The notes under the pieces were generated by a model. It searched no databases, was not told the DNA's origin, and saw only the letters and a list, made by a program, of their open reading frames with translations. Position numbers and translations under genes: made by a program. From a bacterium (GTDB taxonomy: Bacteria > Patescibacteriota > Minisyncoccia > Phycocordibacterales > PALSA-1337), in NCBI GenBank assembly GCA_030698965.1, contig JAUYLM010000033.1, forward strand, positions 1-6,596: 6,596 nt of DNA, read 5' to 3'. This document shows, piece by piece, positions 1 to 4,126 of the stretch (position 1 is the first letter of the stretch; every line of letters begins with the position of its first letter).

Positions 1-13
1 AAATTCTATAAAC

Positions 14-148
14 ATGCTTAAACGCCTAAAAATTAAATTCTTCTTCCTCTGGTATGATTTCTGGATAGGCATATTCTACGATCATCATAACAAAGTCCTG
101 TACGTTTGTCCCCTGCCGATGTGCGTAATAAAGATATGGAAAGAGTAA
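14..148 (+). CDS. Small aromatic-rich protein of unknown function (possibly 5'-partial)
   Basis: A 44-codon frame runs from the ATG at 14 to the TAA at 146-148. I do not recognise a named function. The product is basic at its start (MLKRLKIK) and then very rich in Trp, Tyr and Phe, with a core WYDFWIGIFYD (residues 13-23), then a short polar turn (HHNK), then KVLYVCPLPMCVIKI (27-41). The alternation looks like two or three beta strands joined by a turn and does not resemble random translation. From memory, short proteins with a YDxWxGxxxD...LYxCPLP pattern occur in uncultured bacteria and phages, but I could not search for this. There is no Shine-Dalgarno before the ATG, and the frame stays open to the left edge of the window, so the real start may lie upstream. 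It lies on the same strand as the oxygenase, with a 116-nt gap. The pattern makes coding plausible, but the short length keeps confidence moderate. Confidence 0.5.
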   Translation: MLKRLKIKFFFLWYDFWIGIFYDHHNKVLYVCPLPMCVIKIWKE

Positions 149-171
149 AAAACACCTTTCCCCCACCCGGC

Positions 172-200
172 TTTACCATTTCCCTCTCCCATGCTTAAAT
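172..200 (+). promoter_or_regulatory. Possible promoter of the oxygenase gene
   Basis: TTTACC at 172-177 (4 of 6 matches to TTGACA) is separated by exactly 17 nt from TTAAAT at 195-200 (4 of 6 matches to TATAAT). The latter is preceded by TGC, an extended -10 arrangement. Transcription would start near 207, leaving a leader of about 58 nt before the ATG at 265. The spacing is ideal but both hexamers are weak, so this is a candidate only. Confidence 0.35.
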
Positions 201-252
201 TATGGCAGATTTGAAATACCCCCAACCTTAACCTCAAGAAAATAAAAAGCAG

Positions 253-258
253 AAAGGA
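253..258 (+). promoter_or_regulatory. Shine-Dalgarno site of the oxygenase gene
   Basis: AAAGGA lies 6 nt before the ATG at 265, a standard distance for pairing with the 16S rRNA 3' end. It supports the chosen start and contrasts with the two downstream genes, which have no comparable site. Confidence 0.65.
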
Positions 259-264
259 CCAAAG

Positions 265-1011
265 ATGAAGACGCTAGAGAATCTATCGTCATCAGAACAG
301 CTTGTTGTAAAAGGATACGGCTTCATCGGTTTTACGCCTCCAGGCAACCTGGTTACAAGAGTAATGAACGGATGGAGAAAGTACCTGCAAGTGCCGAGAG
401 CAGAGCGCCTGCAATGGCGAGTCGGGGATCCTCGAGACTGGGACGACGGATATGTCGCCAGAGAAGGAGGAGAGTACGACCAGAAGGACTTCTTTCATTA
501 CAGGCCACACCTCTATGCTCTCCTGGATCATGCAGGAGTAGACTACGGCGAGCATCTGGAGTGGCTCTGCGACTTGGACCGCCTGTGGGAATACTGCCGC
601 ATGAGTTTCCAGAAAATCGTGTTCCAGTTAAACACTATTCTACCTGACTATGATCTCTATCGGAGGTTTCAATCCCCCGTTGCCAGGTCCAGGCATGTCA
701 TACGCCTGCTTTCCTACAACAACGATCTTCAGCCTGGCAAGCTTCTTGGAAAGGCGCATGTGGATCGGAACTTTGGAACTTTCCAAATTTTCGAAACCCA
801 TCCGGCACTGTCACTGGAAATCGGTAGCGAGAGAATTTCATACCGACCAAAGCCGGGCCAGGTCCTCGTCTTCACGGGAGGAAAGGCTGAGCTTCTCACG
901 GAGGGAAAATTGAAGGGAGTAAAACACGTCATCACAGTACCCGATGATTTCATTGCAAAAAAAGGCGAGGCCAGACAGTCCATTGTCTTCTTTGCGCATG
1001 TCTACATTTAG
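265..1011 (+). CDS. 2-oxoglutarate/Fe(II)-dependent oxygenase, isopenicillin-N-synthase-like
   Basis: A 248-residue soluble protein with no signal peptide or membrane segment. The C-terminal half reads as the double-stranded beta-helix of this superfamily: RLLSYNND (147-154), AHVDRNFGTFQIFE with iron ligands H165 and D167, the PKPGQVLVFTGG strand-turn (196-206), a distal H221 in GVKHVI, and RQSIVFF with R237 and S239 matching the RxS that binds the 2-oxoglutarate carboxylate. The H165-H221 gap of 56 residues equals that between H214 and H270 in Aspergillus isopenicillin N synthase. The N-terminal part (GYGFIGF, 17-23; KDFFHYRP, 74-81) resembles the non-haem dioxygenase N-domain. At 248 residues it is shorter than the usual 300-plus. 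Family members hydroxylate, desaturate or cyclise small molecules or peptides using O2; the substrate cannot be inferred. The start at 265 is supported by AAAGGA 6 nt upstream. A terminator follows, so it is probably transcribed alone or with the small upstream frame. Confidence 0.8.
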   Translation: MKTLENLSSSEQLVVKGYGFIGFTPPGNLVTRVMNGWRKYLQVPRAERLQWRVGDPRDWDDGYVAREGGEYDQKDFFHYRPHLYALLDHAGVDYGEHLEWLCDLDRLWEYCRMSFQKIVFQLNTILPDYDLYRRFQSPVARSRHVIRLLSYNNDLQPGKLLGKAHVDRNFGTFQIFETHPALSLEIGSERISYRPKPGQVLVFTGGKAELLTEGKLKGVKHVITVPDDFIAKKGEARQSIVFFAHVYI

Positions 1012-1035
1012 CACCTCGCTTTGTGAGGCGAGATC

Positions 1036-1069
1036 AAGACCCGTCCGTTTGGCACAACGTACGGGTTTT
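1036..1069 (+). terminator. Rho-independent-like terminator after the oxygenase gene
   Basis: The arms 1036-1044 and 1061-1069 pair over nine positions (AAGACCCGT with ACGGGTTTT, one G-T pair). After a C/T mismatch, CGT at 1046-1048 pairs with ACG at 1057-1059, closing an 8-nt loop. The descending arm ends in TTTT and is then interrupted by CC, so the U tract is short. It lies 25 nt past the oxygenase stop and just before the promoter of the next gene, as expected for a transcript end. Confidence 0.6.
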
Positions 1070-1094
1070 CCATTGGGCACCCCCATAACCATGC

Positions 1095-1100
1095 TACAAT
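1095..1100 (+). promoter_or_regulatory. Extended -10 element of the SemiSWEET gene (leaderless start)
   Basis: TACAAT (5 of 6 matches to TATAAT) is preceded by TGC at 1092-1094, giving an extended -10. It ends 6 nt before the ATG at 1107, so transcription would begin at or next to the start codon. A weak -35 candidate, TTGGGC at 1073-1078, lies 16 nt upstream. No purine-rich Shine-Dalgarno occurs before the ATG, which fits a leaderless mRNA. Confidence 0.55.
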
Positions 1101-1106
1101 AGTTTC

Positions 1107-1376
1107 ATGCCTCCAATCCACCACCACGTCATCGACAGGCTCGCGTTCTTCAATGGCCTAGTTTCTGGAATTGCCCTGTATCCGCAAGTCTATGCGGTAT
1201 TGGTCAGCGGTTCAGTGGTTGAAATTTCTCTGACTACCTTTATAGTCATACTCCTTAACAGCATCGTGTGGACTTTGTACGCCATACATAGAAATCTGGT
1301 CTCGCTCCTTATAGCATCATTGCTAAATGGAATCGCGTGCATAATATTGATTATTTCAATACTGACATTCAACTAG
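1107..1376 (+). CDS. SemiSWEET / PQ-loop family small transporter
   Basis: An 89-residue membrane protein with three predicted helices: about 11-33, 42-60 and 64-88. This is the three-helix-bundle size of bacterial SemiSWEETs, which dimerise to form a sugar pathway across the inner membrane. The first helix carries the family's Pro-Gln pair (P26-Q27 in GIALYPQVYAV). It is followed by a short polar loop and ISLTTF, then a second helix ending in W55 and Y58 (IVWTLYAI), and a third with N74 in ASLLNGIA. A Trp in helix 2 and an Asn in helix 3 line the substrate pocket in characterised SemiSWEETs. The family call is fairly safe. Sugar specificity is inference, because other PQ-loop proteins move amino acids or have unknown cargo. 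The ATG at 1107 is the only sensible start, since the ATG at 1091 hits TAG after three codons. The stop lies 60 nt before the ATPase start with no obvious terminator between, so read-through is possible. Confidence 0.75.
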   Translation: MPPIHHHVIDRLAFFNGLVSGIALYPQVYAVLVSGSVVEISLTTFIVILLNSIVWTLYAIHRNLVSLLIASLLNGIACIILIISILTFN

Positions 1377-1424
1377 ACGTCGGCAGAATAGCCTATGTGA
1401 TGATCAAGAAAAGATTTAATAGGG

Positions 1425-1430
1425 TATAAT
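1425..1430 (+). promoter_or_regulatory. Consensus -10 box of the ATPase gene (leaderless start)
   Basis: A perfect TATAAT ends exactly 6 nt before the ATG at 1437, placing the predicted transcription start at the initiation codon. No good -35 is visible: TGATCA at 1401-1406, 18 nt upstream, matches only 3 of 6. AGGG at 1421-1424 is the only Shine-Dalgarno-like string, but at 12 nt it is too far from the ATG and would not be transcribed from this promoter. Confidence 0.6.
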
Positions 1431-1436
1431 AATGCA

Positions 1437-4082
1437 ATGAAACATCTTGGGCTCTCTGACTCAGAGGCGCGAGAAAAATTGAAAAGGCACGGGCCGAACA
1501 TTCTGCCTAAGGAAAAGCAGTACTCGAAACTGCGCCTCTTTCTTGGCCAATTCAACAGCCCCCTTATTTTCATACTGCTTATTGCAGGGGCTATTTCCAT
1601 ATACCTTGAGCACTATTCGGATGCCGCGTTCATACTCATAGTTCTGCTGATCAATACAACGGTCAGCTTTTATCAGGAAGATAAGGCCAACTCCTCGCTC
1701 CAGGCTCTCAGGAAAATGGTAAAGATTTCATCCAGAGTCCTGCGCGGAGGATACATGCGCGAAGTAGACAGCGCCGAGCTCGTTCCCGGAGATGTCATAT
1801 CCCTGCATGCGGGAGACAAGGTCCCTGCTGACGCCGAGCTAATAGAAGCCAAAGGCCTGAAGGTAAATGAATCCAGCCTGACGGGAGAATGGATGGCAGT
1901 GTCAAAAACAGTCGGGGAAATTCCGGAAAACAGCCCTTTAGCTGACAGGACAAATATGGTTTTCATGGGAAGCATCATAGAAGAAGGAATAGCGAAAGCG
2001 ATTGTAACGGAAACCGGAATAAAAACAGCTATTGGAGGCATTGTCTCCCTGCTCAGAGAAACAAAAGAGCGCAAAACTCCGTTGCAGGAAAAAATATCAT
2101 ACCTCTCCAGGCTGATCGGCGGATTCATAATGATAGTCATAGCCATAGTCGCGATTCTAGGCTATGTCAACGGACAGCCATTCGCGGATATATTCATCGC
2201 CTCATTGGCACTTGCCGTATCGGCCATTCCCGCCGGGCTTCTGCCGTCTATCACCGTCATTCTCGTACTTGGCATGCGCAGAATATTAAAATCAAATGGC
2301 CTTGTCAGGAAGCTCATCGCAAACGAAACTCTCGGAAGTGTCACTGTCATCTGTACGGACAAGACAGGCACGCTGACGGAAGGCAAGATGCAGGTAAGCC
2401 ACATTCTCACAGGAACCAGGGAACTCCTAAGCAACAGCAGCGATCCGATTCTTGATACCAGGCACATGAACGGTCTGGAATCTCATATCCTGGCGCTCAA
2501 AGCTGCGGTTCTCACAAACGATGCTTTCATCGAAAATCCTAATGATGAATTCCATGAATGGATTGTCCGCGGAGGACCGACACAGAGGGCCCTCCTAGTA
2601 GCCGGAACTCACGCGGGACTATCGAAGGAAAGCCTGGAGAAAGAATACCCTCCGATAGAAAAGATGAGTTTCACTTCTGACGCGAAATACGCCGCATCTC
2701 TCCATGAGAGACCTGCTGGAGGCAGGATTCTCTACGTGGTCGGAGCGCCCGAAGTGCTCGCGTCCAAGTCCATAGACTTCCATGTTGACGGATCAAAAGA
2801 AAAGCTTGATTCAGAAGTCCACAGGAAACTGCTCGCCAAGCTTGATTCTCTAACAAAGAGCGGGCTGAGAGTCGTCGCTTGCGCTCACAGGGAGCTTCCG
2901 AAAAGCGAGGCGTCCAATGAGAATATAGAAGGCCTTGTGAAAAATCTTACCCTCGTAGGATACATTGCCCTCAAAGATCCTCTTCGTGCCGACGCGAGGG
3001 ACTCCATCGCTCTGACAAAGCGGGCTGGAATTCGAACTGTCCTAATTACCGGTGACCACAGGCTGACAGCTCAGTCAATTGCCTCGGAAGTAGGCATAGA
3101 AGCGACCCCTGACATGATCCTGGAGGGCAAGGATCTCAACCTCTTATCCGAGAAGGACCTCAGGGAAAAAGTGCGCTCTGTCGCCATATACGCCAGGGTT
3201 TCTCCGGACCACAAGCTCAGGATTGTCCAGGCACTTCAGGCAAAGGGCGAAGTTGTAGCCATGATCGGAGACGGGGTAAATGATGCTCCCGCCCTCAAAG
3301 CGGCGGATGTCGGCGTATCGGTAGGTTCGGGAACCGACGTGGCGAAAGAAGTGGCCGATATTGTCCTTCTTGACGACAGTTTCAAAACTATTGTCATGGC
3401 CATCGAACAGGGGCGCATTACATTTAAAAATATAAGGAAAGTTTTTGTCTACCTTATTGCCGATGATTTTTCCGAACTTTTTATTTTCCTGGTAGCCATG
3501 GCTCTCGGTCTTCCACTTCCGCTTCTTGCCGCGCAGATCCTATGGATCAATCTTGTTGAGGACGGCCTGCCTAGTGCGGCACTTACTACCGAACAGGAAA
3601 CAGCTGGAATCATGGACGAGAAGCCCAGGAATCCTAACGAGCCGATACTTAACGGACCCATGAAAAAATGGCTGACGGCGATACTTTTCATAACGGGGAT
3701 TGCGGCATTCCTTTTATTCTTCTCCCTATGGAAAATTACCGGGGATCTGGACAGAGCGAGGTCGGTAGTATTCGCTCTCATGTGCCTTGATTCTCTCGTC
3801 TTTGTATTCTGCGTCCGCTCCTTCAAGCGTTCCATATTCAGGAAAGATATATTCTCCAACAGGCTTCTGGTCGGAGCCGCCCTTATCGGACTACTGCTTC
3901 TCATCGCGGCCCTATATCTCCCTCCTCTTCAGTCCCTTCTTTCCACCCAGTCGCTGTCAGCAAGCGAATGGATGTTCGTATTGGCCATGAGCACGGCTGA
4001 AATACTCCTCATTGAATGGTTCAAAAAGAAATCCTTCCGGACAGCCTTGCCAGCGAAAAGCCTCCCTGCTAAAGCAGCTTAG
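1437..4082 (+). CDS. P2-like cation-transporting P-type ATPase
   Basis: An 881-residue ion pump of the inner membrane, close to the 880-920 usual for bacterial P2 pumps. In order: cation-ATPase N-terminal segment (GLSDSEAREKL...GPNILP, 5-24); M1 about 41-59 and M2 61-79; actuator domain with TGEW at 149-152; M3 226-244; M4 about 250-280 with IPAGL at 264-268; phosphorylation motif DKTGT with D308; nucleotide domain with FTSDAKYAA and VGAPE (435-439); KDPLR and TGD of the P domain; GDGVNDAP at 611-618; M5 YLIADDFSE (672-680); M6 LWINLVEDGLP (702-712); and four more helices ending near 862. All catalytic essentials are present, so it should hydrolyse ATP. Against SERCA, E309 becomes A266, N768 becomes D677, E771 is kept as E680, N796 as N705, T799 becomes E708, D800 is kept as D709, and K515 becomes V435. 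The transported ion (Ca2+, Na+, K+, H+ or another) cannot be named. The start fits the family and the TATAAT 6 nt upstream. Confidence 0.93.
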   Translation: MKHLGLSDSEAREKLKRHGPNILPKEKQYSKLRLFLGQFNSPLIFILLIAGAISIYLEHYSDAAFILIVLLINTTVSFYQEDKANSSLQALRKMVKISSRVLRGGYMREVDSAELVPGDVISLHAGDKVPADAELIEAKGLKVNESSLTGEWMAVSKTVGEIPENSPLADRTNMVFMGSIIEEGIAKAIVTETGIKTAIGGIVSLLRETKERKTPLQEKISYLSRLIGGFIMIVIAIVAILGYVNGQPFADIFIASLALAVSAIPAGLLPSITVILVLGMRRILKSNGLVRKLIANETLGSVTVICTDKTGTLTEGKMQVSHILTGTRELLSNSSDPILDTRHMNGLESHILALKAAVLTNDAFIENPNDEFHEWIVRGGPTQRALLVAGTHAGLSKESLEKEYPPIEKMSFTSDAKYAASLHERPAGGRILYVVGAPEVLASKSIDFHVDGSKEKLDSEVHRKLLAKLDSLTKSGLRVVACAHRELPKSEASNENIEGLVKNLTLVGYIALKDPLRADARDSIALTKRAGIRTVLITGDHRLTAQSIASEVGIEATPDMILEGKDLNLLSEKDLREKVRSVAIYARVSPDHKLRIVQALQAKGEVVAMIGDGVNDAPALKAADVGVSVGSGTDVAKEVADIVLLDDSFKTIVMAIEQGRITFKNIRKVFVYLIADDFSELFIFLVAMALGLPLPLLAAQILWINLVEDGLPSAALTTEQETAGIMDEKPRNPNEPILNGPMKKWLTAILFITGIAAFLLFFSLWKITGDLDRARSVVFALMCLDSLVFVFCVRSFKRSIFRKDIFSNRLLVGAALIGLLLLIAALYLPPLQSLLSTQSLSASEWMFVLAMSTAEILLIEWFKKKSFRTALPAKSLPAKAA

Positions 4083-4091
4083 GAGACTTTT
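4056..4091. terminator. Candidate bidirectional terminator between the ATPase gene and gyrA
   Basis: AAAAG (4056-4060) pairs with CTTTT (4087-4091), CTCC (4062-4065) with GGAG (4082-4085), and CTGC (4066-4069) with GCAG (4074-4077) around the loop TAAA. There is a C/A mismatch and a 4-nt bulge (CTTA, 4078-4081). The flanking A and T runs make it symmetrical, so on either strand the stem is followed by a short T tract (CTTTTA on plus, GCTTTTC on minus). It overlaps the ATPase stop codon (4080-4082) and lies 36 nt past the gyrA stop, where two convergent genes could share one terminator. The bulge and short T tracts limit confidence. Confidence 0.45.
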
Positions 4092-4111
4092 AGCCGTATT
4101 AGAGCAGGACA

Positions 4112-4125
4112 TGGAGTAGACTCCA
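4112..4125. repeat. Short perfect inverted repeat beside the gyrA stop codon
   Basis: TGGAGT at 4112-4117 and ACTCCA at 4120-4125 are exact reverse complements separated by AG. This gives a 5-bp stem with a realistic 4-nt loop, 1 nt past the gyrA stop codon on the minus strand. Neither strand has a T tract after it. It may assist gyrA 3'-end formation or be chance. Confidence 0.3.
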
Positions 4126-4126
4126 A

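Noticed and set aside
7..12. TATAAA as a -10 box for the small frame at 14
   Set aside because: It ends only 1 nt before the ATG, so transcription would start inside the frame. It would fit only if the real start were downstream.
189..205. Inverted repeat CCAT...ATGG over the candidate -10 of the oxygenase gene, considered as an operator
   Set aside because: Only 4 bp pair across a 9-nt gap, which is expected often by chance.
1015..1032. Hairpin CTCGC...GCGAG just after the oxygenase stop
   Set aside because: It has a 5-bp stem with an 8-nt loop and no T tract. The longer structure at 1036-1069 is a better terminator.
1432..1440. Two-codon frame ATG CAA TGA overlapping the ATPase start
   Set aside because: Its ATG lies before the transcription start predicted from the TATAAT, so it would not be in the mRNA. 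It is probably chance.
3449..3904. Minus-strand open frame of 151 codons inside the ATPase gene
   Set aside because: It lies opposite the conserved M5-M9 coding region. Its Arg/Ser-rich product has no domain pattern, so it is a shadow.
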